A stretch of DNA of 64,000 nt, taken from Pseudoselenomonas ruminis (GTDB taxonomy: Bacteria > Bacillota > Negativicutes > Selenomonadales > Selenomonadaceae). The notes under the pieces were generated by a model. It was not told where the DNA came from. It did no database searches and saw only the letters and a program-made list of their open reading frames with translations. Where the stretch lies: positions 734,882 to 798,881 of the forward strand of contig NZ_VTOY01000001.1 in the NCBI RefSeq assembly GCF_008271295.1. Reading direction: 5' to 3'. A program made the position numbers and the translations under genes. Positions 44,334-52,771 of this stretch are shown one piece after another (position 1 is the stretch's first letter; every line of letters begins with the position of its first letter).

Positions 44334-45455
44334 TTATTTCAATTTCTTGTCAAAGAAGGCCACGAGACGGTCAAAGGGAATCTTGTCCTTGTTGTCATAA
44401 AGGTCTATATGGGAAGCTCCGGGCACGATAACCAGCTCCTTATTGTTTCCCTGAAGCTTCTTGAAGGCATCTTCTCCAAAGTAGCGGGAATGAGCCTTTT
44501 CACCATGAAGCACCATGACTGCATTCTGTATCTCATTGCTGTAGGACAAAATGGGCATGTTCATAAAGGAAAGTGCCGTAGTCTGATTCCATCCTCCGTT
44601 GGAATTCAAAGAACGAGGATGATAGCCACGCTCAGTCTTGTAGTAGGTATAGTAGTCCTTTACAAACCAAGGAGCATCCTCTGGCAACTGATCTGGCACA
44701 CCCCCGGCATTTTTATAAGCGCCGTTCCTATAATCCTCTGTACGCTGCTTATTCAGTGCCTGACGGTTGGCATAACGTTCTTTGGCAAGTGCCCCGGCAT
44801 CCTTGTCATTGTCAAAATACCCATTGGCCATAACACGGCTCATGTCGTACATAGTGGAAGCAACTGTGGCTTTGATGCGGGTATCCATAGCTGCGGCATT
44901 GATGGCCATACCACCCCAACCACAGATGCCAATAATGCCGATACGGTTCGGGTCAACATTGTCCTGGATGGAAAGGAAATCCACGGCTGCGGAAAAGTCT
45001 TCCGTATTGATATCAGGTGATGCCACAAAGCGGGGCTGGCCGCCGCTTTCGCCGGTAAAGGACGGATCAAAGGCAATGGTCAGGAAACCACGCTCTGCCA
45101 TTTCTTGGGCATACAGGCCGGAGGACTGCTCCTTCACAGCACCGAAGGGGCCGCTTACCGCCAGGGCCGGAAGCTTGCCTGAGGCATTCTTGGGCACATA
45201 CATATCTGCCGCCAGTGTAATGCCATAACGGTTCACAAAGGTCACCTTGCGATGGTCAACCTTGTCGCTCTTGGCAAAGACCTTGTCCCATTTGTTCGTA
45301 AGGTTCAGCTTTTCTGCCTTGATGGCACGGTCTCCTTGCTTTTCTGCACTTTGCATCATATTTCTATCCTGTACAGCTGCCTCTGCACTCATGCCCATAG
45401 TCATCACTCCTATACACAGCATACCAGCCAGCATTATTTTCAAAGACTTTCTCAC
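44334..45455 (-). CDS. Exported alpha/beta hydrolase
   Basis: 373 aa. Signal peptide (IMLAGMLCIGVMTMGMSAEA), alpha/beta hydrolase core with GICGWGG as the nucleophile elbow, so Cys may replace the usual Ser, as in dienelactone hydrolases. C-terminal His in PGASHIDLY. Divergent from the LysR gene at 45622 and followed by an MFS gene. Confidence 0.9.
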   Translation of the reverse strand: MRKSLKIMLAGMLCIGVMTMGMSAEAAVQDRNMMQSAEKQGDRAIKAEKLNLTNKWDKVFAKSDKVDHRKVTFVNRYGITLAADMYVPKNASGKLPALAVSGPFGAVKEQSSGLYAQEMAERGFLTIAFDPSFTGESGGQPRFVASPDINTEDFSAAVDFLSIQDNVDPNRIGIIGICGWGGMAINAAAMDTRIKATVASTMYDMSRVMANGYFDNDKDAGALAKERYANRQALNKQRTEDYRNGAYKNAGGVPDQLPEDAPWFVKDYYTYYKTERGYHPRSLNSNGGWNQTTALSFMNMPILSYSNEIQNAVMVLHGEKAHSRYFGEDAFKKLQGNNKELVIVPGASHIDLYDNKDKIPFDRLVAFFDKKLK

Positions 45456-45621
45456 GTTGAATCCCCCTTGCTCTATTCACTCTTGCTTGATGATTTGAGT
45501 ATAGCAAAAGGATTCTCCTAATACCAATACCTATATCAAATACCATTCTATGCTTTACAGTAATAGATTTTCCCCGTTATAATTAAGAGAAACGACGCAC
45601 ATACAAAGGAGGCCTTAAGCT

Positions 45622-46509
45622 ATGGAACTGCGGGTATTGCATTACTTTTTGACTGTAGCCCGGGAGGGCAACTTTTCCCGGGCAGCGGAGAAGCTGCATC
45701 TTTCACAACCTACCCTGTCCCGTCAGATAAAGGACATGGAAGATGAATATGGCAAGATGCTGCTTATTCGGGAGCCACGCCGGGTGCTGCTCACTGAAGA
45801 CGGCGAACTCTTACGCCGCAGGGCTGAGGAAATCCTCTCCCTGGTAGAAAAAACCGAAGGAGAGCTATTGAGCAATGACCGGTCAATTTCCGGTGACATT
45901 CGCATCGGAGCCGGAGAATCGGTGAACTTCCGCCTGGTCATGCAGGTGGCAAAGGAAATCCGCAACACCTATCCAGACATCCGCTTCCATATCATCAGCG
46001 GCGATGGCGAAACCACCCTGCATCGCCTTGATAGAGGCCTTATCGACTTTGGCTATGTCTATGGCGACCTTGACCCAGCCAAATATCATCAGCTTTCCCT
46101 GCCAGCCCGAGACCGCTGGGTAGTGCTCATGAACAATCAGGACGAGCTGGCCCAAAAAGAAACCATTGCCTCTGCCGACCTGCACAACCGGCCTTTGCTC
46201 CTCTCACGGCAAACCCTCTCTCCCAGCACCCACGGAGATGAGCTCCTCGACTGGCTGGGCAAGCCTCTGGAAGAGCTGCATATCGCGGGTTCCTACACCC
46301 TGCTCTATAACGCCTCCCTTATGGCACGTGAAGGTCTGGGCTGTGCCCTGGCCTTCGAAAACATCATCAATACAAAAGGGAGCGACATCTGCTATCGCCC
46401 CCTGAAGCCGGAGATTTTTGCCCAGCCATTTATCGCCTGGAAAAAGAATCAGGTATTTTCCAAAGCCTCTCAGAAGTTTTTAGAAGCTCTGAAAAATAGC
46501 TTTCTGTAA
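45622..46509 (+). CDS. LysR-family transcriptional regulator
   Basis: 295 aa. N-terminal HTH (NFSRAAEKLHLSQPTLSRQIKDME) and effector domain starting near 90. AAAGGAGG precedes the ATG. It is divergent from the exported hydrolase-MFS pair with about 165 bp in between and probably activates it. Confidence 0.95.
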   Translation: MELRVLHYFLTVAREGNFSRAAEKLHLSQPTLSRQIKDMEDEYGKMLLIREPRRVLLTEDGELLRRRAEEILSLVEKTEGELLSNDRSISGDIRIGAGESVNFRLVMQVAKEIRNTYPDIRFHIISGDGETTLHRLDRGLIDFGYVYGDLDPAKYHQLSLPARDRWVVLMNNQDELAQKETIASADLHNRPLLLSRQTLSPSTHGDELLDWLGKPLEELHIAGSYTLLYNASLMAREGLGCALAFENIINTKGSDICYRPLKPEIFAQPFIAWKKNQVFSKASQKFLEALKNSFL

Positions 46510-46592
46510 ACAGGAACATTCCTCAAACATTTTCTCTGCTATTGACCAGACGATGGTTGAAAAACAAGAATAAAAAACTCAATGCAGTAAAA

Positions 46593-46618
46593 GAGCGTCA
46601 TCAACATCGATGACGCTC
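46593..46618. terminator. Bidirectional terminator
   Basis: Perfect stem GAGCGTCATC (46593-46602) and GATGACGCTC (46609-46618), between the converging LysR gene and the MBL operon. Confidence 0.88.
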
Positions 46619-46626
46619 CTTTGCTG

Positions 46627-47745
46627 TTATTTCATGTCCTCCCACCAGAACCCAAAGTTCTGGGCATTGTCAAGATAAGCCGCCTCCCCGATTTCCGGGG
46701 TCAGCAGTTTATACCCCCGCCCCTGGCTAAAGCGGGAGAGCTCCCGATAAGGTTCCTGCCAGGGATGACGGGAAAGGGTGAACTTGCCGCCATGGGCTGG
46801 CAGCAGCATTTTCGCCCCTACATCCGATGCGGCCTGGGCGGTTTCCTCTGGCAGCATATGGATGGCATGCCAGGCCATATTGTACTGGCCGTTTTCCCCC
46901 AGCATCAGGTCAAAACCGCCAAACTTTTCGCCGATGGCCTTGAAATGCTCGCCATAGCCCCCGTCGCCGGTATAATAGACCTTCCCCTTAGGCGTCACAA
47001 AGGCAAAACCGCACCACAAGGTTGGATTGCGGTCAAGGAAGCGGCCGGAGAAGTGTTGGGAGGGCAGGATATGGACGGAGAAATCTTCCGCCAGCCTAAT
47101 TTCCGTATCCCAATCTTCCTCCCGCATAATTGACATGTCAAATCCCCAAGCTTCGAAGTGCTCACCTACCCCCAAAGGGCAGACAATATGCTTCACCTTA
47201 GGCTTCAAGGCCATAACAGTAGGATAATCCAAATGGTCCCAATGGTCGTGGGATATGGCCAGCACATCAATCTCCGGCATATCGTCAGCGGTATAGACAT
47301 TGCTGCCGGGAAAGGACTTGTTGATGAAGAACACTGGCGAAGCATAATCGCTGAACACCGGGTCAATCAGTATCCTGCGTCCTCCCAGCTGCAAAAAGAA
47401 GCTGGAATACCCCAGCCACACCACAGCATCCTTATCTTTGTCCAAAGCCTTCAGATCTGTCTTTTGAGATAGCATGGTTTCCTTGGGAGATAGCTCGGAT
47501 TTATCCCCAAAGAGGAATTTTGCCGTGGCCACGAAGAGGTTTTCCCCGCTATCCTCATTCATGACCTGCACCGGCACCAGATTCTGGAACTGGCCGTTTT
47601 TGTAATGAGGCGAGGCCTGTATACGGGCCAGCCGTTCCCCCTGGGGCAAACGACCAAACTCCGGCCGTTGGGTAAATAGCCAGCCACTGACGGACATCAT
47701 GCCCACAACACCAATACCTCCCATAATAAATGTTCTGCGATTCAT
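46627..47745 (-). CDS. Tat-exported MBL-fold hydrolase, NAPE-PLD-like
   Basis: 372 aa. Tat-like MNRRTFIMGGIGVVG; metal motif ISHDHWDHLD and later FTGDGGYGEHF-type Asp (YYTGDGGYG) and LLPAHGGK. Start at 47745 chosen since GGGG lies 6 nt upstream. Family members hydrolyse phosphodiesters of lipids. Last gene of the dxs operon. A C-terminal fragment of a near-identical gene lies at 32236-32547. Confidence 0.92.
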   Translation of the reverse strand: MNRRTFIMGGIGVVGMMSVSGWLFTQRPEFGRLPQGERLARIQASPHYKNGQFQNLVPVQVMNEDSGENLFVATAKFLFGDKSELSPKETMLSQKTDLKALDKDKDAVVWLGYSSFFLQLGGRRILIDPVFSDYASPVFFINKSFPGSNVYTADDMPEIDVLAISHDHWDHLDYPTVMALKPKVKHIVCPLGVGEHFEAWGFDMSIMREEDWDTEIRLAEDFSVHILPSQHFSGRFLDRNPTLWCGFAFVTPKGKVYYTGDGGYGEHFKAIGEKFGGFDLMLGENGQYNMAWHAIHMLPEETAQAASDVGAKMLLPAHGGKFTLSRHPWQEPYRELSRFSQGRGYKLLTPEIGEAAYLDNAQNFGFWWEDMK

Positions 47746-47763
47746 CTTTTTCCCCATTATAAA

Positions 47764-48243
47764 TCAGAGCGTCAGACTGTCCACCCATTCTTTCAGCGCA
47801 TCGATTGAAGGACTGCCGTTCAAAATTTTTCCTTCCATAACCGTCGCCCCCGGGCAGCTATCCTGAAGGCCTGCGACACTTTTGCCAAAACCGCTGCCAC
47901 CGGAAGTTGCAAAGAGGATAATCTTCTTGCCTGACATGTCATATTCTTCCAGAAAGCTGTTGGTGATGTGAGGAGCCACATACCACCAGATGGGGAAGCC
48001 CAGGAAAATCACATCGTAATCTCCCATGTTCTCCACCTTACCCGTCACCGCCGGACGGGAGGACGTATCCCGCATCTCCACGCTGCTGCGGGAGTTCTTG
48101 TCCTGCCAGTTCAGGTCTTCTTTTGTGTAGGGCACCTCCGGCTTGATTTCGAAAAGATCTGCACCTGCGGCTTCAGCCAGCTTGCTGGCAACCTTGGCGG
48201 TTACACCGCTGGCAGAAAAATACGCGACTAATGCTTTGCTTAT
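47764..48243 (-). CDS. Flavodoxin with a non-AUG start
   Basis: 159-160 aa, closely similar to the flavodoxin at 36454 (AYFSASGVTAK, GFPIWWYVAP). Alignment puts the initiator at ATA (48241-48243) where the paralogue has ATG; the codon before is ATT, and upstream to the TAG there is no ATG, GTG or TTG. AAGGA lies about 5 nt before ATT. Translation may begin at ATT or ATA at low rate, or the gene is impaired. Second gene of the dxs operon. Confidence 0.85.
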   Translation of the reverse strand: MSKALVAYFSASGVTAKVASKLAEAAGADLFEIKPEVPYTKEDLNWQDKNSRSSVEMRDTSSRPAVTGKVENMGDYDVIFLGFPIWWYVAPHITNSFLEEYDMSGKKIILFATSGGSGFGKSVAGLQDSCPGATVMEGKILNGSPSIDALKEWVDSLTL

Positions 48244-48267
48244 AATGGATCCTTCTCCCTTCTACAC

Positions 48268-50016
48268 TTATAAAGTCTTTATGATATCCTCGGCAATCTG
48301 TTCAGCAGTCAGATGATGTTCCTGCGCCAGCTTGCCGTAATCATAGCGGTCATAGAATTTCTTGGGCAAGCCGAAGTTCAACACCTTCATCCTGTCTGCA
48401 CCATAGAAGCGGGCAATCTTTTCGCCGAAGCCGCCTTCCAGCACACCATCTTCCAGCGTTACCACCATATCGTGGTTGTCTTTCAGACTCTCCAGCAATT
48501 CCTCATCCAGCCCCGTGATAAAGAGCGGATTGATTACCGTAGCCTCCATGCCCTGTTCTTTGAGCTTGGCCGCCGCTTCTTCCGCCAGATTGCAGAAACT
48601 GCCCAGACCGAGAATAGCCACCTGGCTGCCCTGGCGGACCACCTCGTACTTGTTCAGCTCGTCATAGCTCTTGCGGACAGGACGATTGGAGCTCCCCACC
48701 ATCATATGGGGCACGCGGATGGCTACCGGGTATTTTTCCTGCGCCACCGACCAGTCCAGCATGGCCTGATATTCCTCCAGCGAGGTCGGTGCCAAGTAAA
48801 CCAGATTGGGGATATTGCTCATCATGGGGATATCGTAGAAGCCCAGATGTGTCACATCATTCATGCCGTACATAGAGGCCCAGAATACCAAAAACGTTGC
48901 GGGACTGTTATTGACACATACATCCTGTGCCAGCTGATCATAGGTACGCTGGAAGAACGAGGAATAATCCCCAAAGACCGGATGGGCACCATTTTTCGCC
49001 AGACCGGATGCCATAGCCACCGCCTGCTCCTCGGCAATACCCACATCGATATAATGCTCACCCAGCTCCTCGCGGCGTGCCGGAGTAAGTCCCATGCTGG
49101 CAGGCGTAGCGGCCGAGATGGCGATGAATTTCTTATCCTCCTTAGCCAGCCGCAGGAAGGTCTCCGCCGTCTGCTCCGCATAAGGGTCAATCAACGGCTG
49201 TGTCACTTCACCGGTCTCGATATCAAAGGGCATATGCCAGTGCCACTCTTCCTTATTCTCTTCGGCAAACTTATAGCCTTTTCCTTTTTTGGTGACGATA
49301 TGCAGCACCACAGGATGATTGATATCCTTGACTTCCTCCAGAGCCGCAATCATCGCCTCGGAATCATTGCCATCGGCCACGAAGCGATAATCAAGCCCCA
49401 TAGCCTTGAACAGGTTACGTTCCGACTGGCCATTGGTATCCCTCAGCTCCTTGAAGCCCTTATACATACCGCCATGCACCTCGGCAATGCTCTGGTCATT
49501 GTCATTGAAGAGGATAATGAGGTTGGACTTCATCTCTCCCGCAGTATCGAGCCCTTCCAAAGCCTCGCCGCCGCTCATGGAACCATCGCCGATAATGGCG
49601 ATGATGTTTTCCTTGTCCCCCTTGAGGTCACGAGCCTTGGCCAGTCCCGTTGCCAGACTGATGGAGGTAGACGTATGGCCTACATTGAACATATCGTGCG
49701 CGCTTTCCTCGGGGTTGGTATAGCCCGACACATCATCATAATGCTCCTCATAGAGATAGGCATCCTTGCGGCCCGTCAGCATCTTATGGGGATAGGCCTG
49801 ATGGGAAATATCAAAGACAAACTTATCCTTCGGCGAATCAAACACCGTATGCAAAGCAATTGTTGCCTCCACAATACCGAAATCGGGGCCGAAATGGCCG
49901 CCATGGATACTAGCTCTTTTCAGCATAGCCTCCCGCATTTCACGAGCCAACGCCTTGCGCTGCTCCGCCGAGAACCCTTTGATATCCTCAGGGCCAGTGA
50001 CTTTCTCCAAATACAT
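48268..50016 (-). CDS. dxs: 1-deoxy-D-xylulose-5-phosphate synthase-like enzyme
   Basis: 582 aa, about 40 shorter than classical Dxs. Thiamine diphosphate motif GDGSMSGGEALEGLD...NDN, DISHQAYPHKMLTGR at the N terminus and C-terminal transketolase domain. It makes DXP for isoprenoids, thiamine and pyridoxal in related enzymes. Preceded by MerR-type promoter site 3, followed by a flavodoxin gene; IspG and IspH use flavodoxin in some bacteria, which may explain the pairing. A housekeeping dxs probably exists elsewhere. The 574-aa plus-strand ORF is a shadow. Confidence 0.9.
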   Translation of the reverse strand: MYLEKVTGPEDIKGFSAEQRKALAREMREAMLKRASIHGGHFGPDFGIVEATIALHTVFDSPKDKFVFDISHQAYPHKMLTGRKDAYLYEEHYDDVSGYTNPEESAHDMFNVGHTSTSISLATGLAKARDLKGDKENIIAIIGDGSMSGGEALEGLDTAGEMKSNLIILFNDNDQSIAEVHGGMYKGFKELRDTNGQSERNLFKAMGLDYRFVADGNDSEAMIAALEEVKDINHPVVLHIVTKKGKGYKFAEENKEEWHWHMPFDIETGEVTQPLIDPYAEQTAETFLRLAKEDKKFIAISAATPASMGLTPARREELGEHYIDVGIAEEQAVAMASGLAKNGAHPVFGDYSSFFQRTYDQLAQDVCVNNSPATFLVFWASMYGMNDVTHLGFYDIPMMSNIPNLVYLAPTSLEEYQAMLDWSVAQEKYPVAIRVPHMMVGSSNRPVRKSYDELNKYEVVRQGSQVAILGLGSFCNLAEEAAAKLKEQGMEATVINPLFITGLDEELLESLKDNHDMVVTLEDGVLEGGFGEKIARFYGADRMKVLNFGLPKKFYDRYDYGKLAQEHHLTAEQIAEDIIKTL

Positions 50017-50071
50017 GAAATCGCTCCTTTGCTCTAGCTTACAACCTTCAAAATCTCAGCTGATGTTTGTA

Positions 50072-50102
50072 AGTCTATACCTTGGAGTAAACTTCAAGTC
50101 AA
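50072..50102 (-). promoter_or_regulatory. MerR-type promoter, site 3
   Basis: Minus strand: TTGACT (50097-50102), 19-bp spacer TGAAGTTTACTCCAAGGTA, TAGACT (50072-50077). Contains CTTGAAGT-tt-ACTCCAAG. Confidence 0.85.
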
Positions 50103-50156
50103 TACCTCTTCCCAAAAAAATTTCGCAGAATAAATTTCTCCCCCTCTCTGTTCGAA

Positions 50157-51191
50157 TCACTTCTTTTCATAAATTTGATCAAAGGTTCCACCATCGGAGA
50201 AGTGTTCTTTCTGTGCCTTGGCCCAGCCACCGAAGGCATCGTCAATAGTTACCAATTTCACCGGCAGAAAAATGTTGGCGTATTTGGCAGCGATTTCCTT
50301 ATCCCGGGGACGGTAAAAATGTTTCGCCGCAATCTCCTGTCCCATCTTGGAATAGAGGAAATTGATATAGGCTTCTGCCAACTTCCGCGTTCCTTTACGG
50401 TCTACCACATCATCAACCACAGCCACGGAGGGCTCTGCCAGAATGCTGATTGACGGTACCACAATCTCATAGGAGTCTGGAGCATCCTTCACGCAAAGCA
50501 GCGCTTCATTTTCCCAGGCAATCAGCACATCCCCCTGACCGCGCTGTACGAAGGAGGTCGTTGAACCGCGGGCACCGGAATCGAGAGCCACCACATTGTT
50601 GAACAACTTTTTCATGAATTCCTTGATCTTTGCCTCGTCGCCGTTATTTTTTTCCTTGGCATATTCCCAGGCTGCCAGATAATTCCACCGAGAGCCGCCA
50701 CCGGTTTTGGGATTTGGCGTCACACTCTTCACATCATCGCGGATGAGGTCATCCCAGTCGTGGATGTTCTTTGGGTTTCCCTTGCGCACCAGAAATACAA
50801 TTGTCGAGGTGTAGGGAGAGGAATTATCCGGGAACTTCTTACTCCAATTTTTGTCAATAAGGCCCGCCTGGGCAATTTCCTCAACATCATACGCCAGCGC
50901 CAACGTCACCACATCAGCCTGCAGTCCATCCCGCACCGAACGGGCCTGCTTGCCGGAGCCACCATGAGATTGGGAGAAGGTTACATCTTCACCGGCTTCC
51001 TTTTTCCATTCTTCCTTGAATACGTCATTGAAATCTGCATAGAGTTCCCGGGTGGGGTCATAGGAAACATTAAGAAATTCCTTGCCCGCTATCTCATTTT
51101 CTGCCGCTACGTCGCCGCCACATCCCGTCAACGTTCCCATTGCCAGAATCACACCTACTGCCGCCAGAACCAACCATTTCTTTGCCTTCAT
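50157..51191 (-). CDS. Sulfate/thiosulfate-type solute-binding lipoprotein
   Basis: 344 aa. ATG at 51191, 8 nt after AGGAG. Lipobox LTGC (Cys24). [15 protein letters not shown] and [15 protein letters not shown] are typical of Sbp/CysP proteins, which capture sulfate for an ABC importer. No permease or ATPase gene is adjacent. A long leader with a terminator precedes it. Confidence 0.92.
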   Translation of the reverse strand: MKAKKWLVLAAVGVILAMGTLTGCGGDVAAENEIAGKEFLNVSYDPTRELYADFNDVFKEEWKKEAGEDVTFSQSHGGSGKQARSVRDGLQADVVTLALAYDVEEIAQAGLIDKNWSKKFPDNSSPYTSTIVFLVRKGNPKNIHDWDDLIRDDVKSVTPNPKTGGGSRWNYLAAWEYAKEKNNGDEAKIKEFMKKLFNNVVALDSGARGSTTSFVQRGQGDVLIAWENEALLCVKDAPDSYEIVVPSISILAEPSVAVVDDVVDRKGTRKLAEAYINFLYSKMGQEIAAKHFYRPRDKEIAAKYANIFLPVKLVTIDDAFGGWAKAQKEHFSDGGTFDQIYEKK

Positions 51192-51199
51192 ACCAATCA

Positions 51200-51356
51200 C
51201 TCCTATGTTTTTTTATAAAGAAAAGCCTATGAAGCGGCACAGCAAAAATGCTGTACGGCTCCATAGGCTTTCGCTATCGAATGACCTGCGGGAATCCGCT
51301 AATCCTATAATCTTTTTCAATGCTAATAGTTTATATGGACACATAAAATTTGTCAA
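51200..51356 (-). promoter_or_regulatory. Promoter and attenuator leader of the sulfate-binding protein gene
   Basis: Minus strand: TTGACA (51351-51356), 17-bp spacer, TAAACT (51328-51333). The leader contains short hairpins GCGG-gaat-CCGC and TTCG-atag-CGAA, then a long terminator-like stem AGCCTATG...CATAGGCT (51224-51269) with a T-rich tail. Sulfur-responsive attenuation is plausible; no known riboswitch matched. Confidence 0.65.
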
Positions 51357-51472
51357 TACTATGGGAAGCAAAAACCTTCACAATATCTTCACATTCTCTG
51401 CAAAAGTTCTGCATATTTCGCCGCTATACTGTAAACAGTCAATATAAACAACCCTTGAGGAGGAATTAGTGT

Positions 51473-52006
51473 ATGACAAATTATATGGAACTTTTGATGA
51501 CGAATCAGCCTTGGAATCTCATCGCCTTTATGGTGCTGCCGGTGGCAATGGCCGAACTCATCACCATGGCGGAATTTTTTATCCTGTCCGATGTCCAGGA
51601 ACATAGGAGCTGGAAAAAACTTAGCCACTATCTGGGCATGATTTTAGGCGTTTATTTTACCGGGGTGTTCCTGTACCTGGTCACAGCCGTGGTACCGCAG
51701 ATTGAATTCCGTGGCTGGATTGACCTGCTGGCTGTAGGCTTTTATATGCTAGGCGTCATCCCCTTGGGAGCCATTGCCTTGCAGGAAATGGGCGTCATAA
51801 GCAAGGCTTTTGACGAAAAAAGAAAAATGCACCGTCATATCTTGCTGCTGGTCACCTTCCTGATTGTCAGCCATGTAGCTATGGTTTTCGGCATGGTATC
51901 CCCTTCATTAGGTGGTTGGCAGCCAGCCCCCCAATATGATATGATGGATAGCAATATGAGCGGCATGCATCATACGAATGGTGCCGCCCATGGAATGAAC
52001 CACTAA
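51473..52006 (+). CDS. DUF6803-like membrane protein with Met/His tail
   Basis: 177 aa, four to five helices, then a tail rich in Met and His (MMDSNMSGMHHTNGAAHG) that could bind copper or other soft metals. GAGGAGG precedes the ATG. It lies 60 bp upstream of a two-component system whose sensor loop is also His/Met-rich. Confidence 0.8.
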   Translation: MTNYMELLMTNQPWNLIAFMVLPVAMAELITMAEFFILSDVQEHRSWKKLSHYLGMILGVYFTGVFLYLVTAVVPQIEFRGWIDLLAVGFYMLGVIPLGAIALQEMGVISKAFDEKRKMHRHILLLVTFLIVSHVAMVFGMVSPSLGGWQPAPQYDMMDSNMSGMHHTNGAAHGMNH

Positions 52007-52069
52007 TACGTCAAGGAAGATGGACTCTTGATGATTGAGTCCGTCTTTTGCGTATACGAGGGAAACAGA

Positions 52070-52771
52070 ATGCAGAAAAAAATATTGCTGGTAGATGACG
52101 ATGAAAAATTGCTGGATGTTCTGGAACCATTTCTCCGCAACGAGGGCTTTGCCACCATCCGGGCCCAAGATGGGCTGGAAGCCTTGACGCTGATGATGAA
52201 ACAGCCAGACCTGGTCGTCCTAGACATTATGATGCCTCACCTGGATGGCAAAGAGATCTGCCGCCGTATCCGGCAAATCAGCCAAGTTCCCATCATTATG
52301 CTGACTGCACTGGACGAGGAAGCAGACAAACTGGAAAGTCTGGATTTAGGCGCAGACGATTACATGGCAAAGCCCTTCAGCATGCGGGAACTAGCTGCCA
52401 GGATACGGGCAGTCCTGCGGCGAACCTCCGGCTCACTTGCCGATACATCCCCCCAGACACAACAAATTGCCGCCGGCGGCCTTGTCTTAGACAACCTGAG
52501 GCATACCGTGCAACTCAACGGCAAAATGCTGGAGCTTACCCCTATCGAATTTACCCTGCTGGAAGTATTGATGCGTCATCCTGGACAGGTGATGAACCGC
52601 CTGCAGTTGATGGAACAAAGCCATGGCTTTGCCTTTGATGGCTATGAACGAACCATTGACGCCCATATCCGCAACCTGCGCCGCAAAATTGAACAGGACA
52701 CCCGCAAGCCCATGTATATCTTGACCGTGTATGGCGTAGGCTACCGCTTTGGAGGTGACGCTAGTGAATAA
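52070..52771 (+). CDS. OmpR-family response regulator
   Basis: 233 aa. Receiver domain with acidic pocket VDDDE and phospho-acceptor Asp52 (VVLDIMMP), Lys in AKPFSM, and a winged helix C terminus (LTPIEFTLLEVLMRH ... DAHIRNLRRKIE). Start at 52070 behind GAGGGA. Overlaps the sensor kinase gene by 8 nt. Confidence 0.95.
   Translation: MQKKILLVDDDEKLLDVLEPFLRNEGFATIRAQDGLEALTLMMKQPDLVVLDIMMPHLDGKEICRRIRQISQVPIIMLTALDEEADKLESLDLGADDYMAKPFSMRELAARIRAVLRRTSGSLADTSPQTQQIAAGGLVLDNLRHTVQLNGKMLELTPIEFTLLEVLMRHPGQVMNRLQLMEQSHGFAFDGYERTIDAHIRNLRRKIEQDTRKPMYILTVYGVGYRFGGDASE

Noticed and set aside
47130..47141. TTGACATGTCAA palindrome
   Set aside because: It falls inside the MBL coding sequence and encodes conserved residues, so it was left out of the operator family.
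48313..50037. 574-aa open reading frame opposite dxs
   Set aside because: Shadow of a high-GC third-position gene; no domain and no ribosome site.
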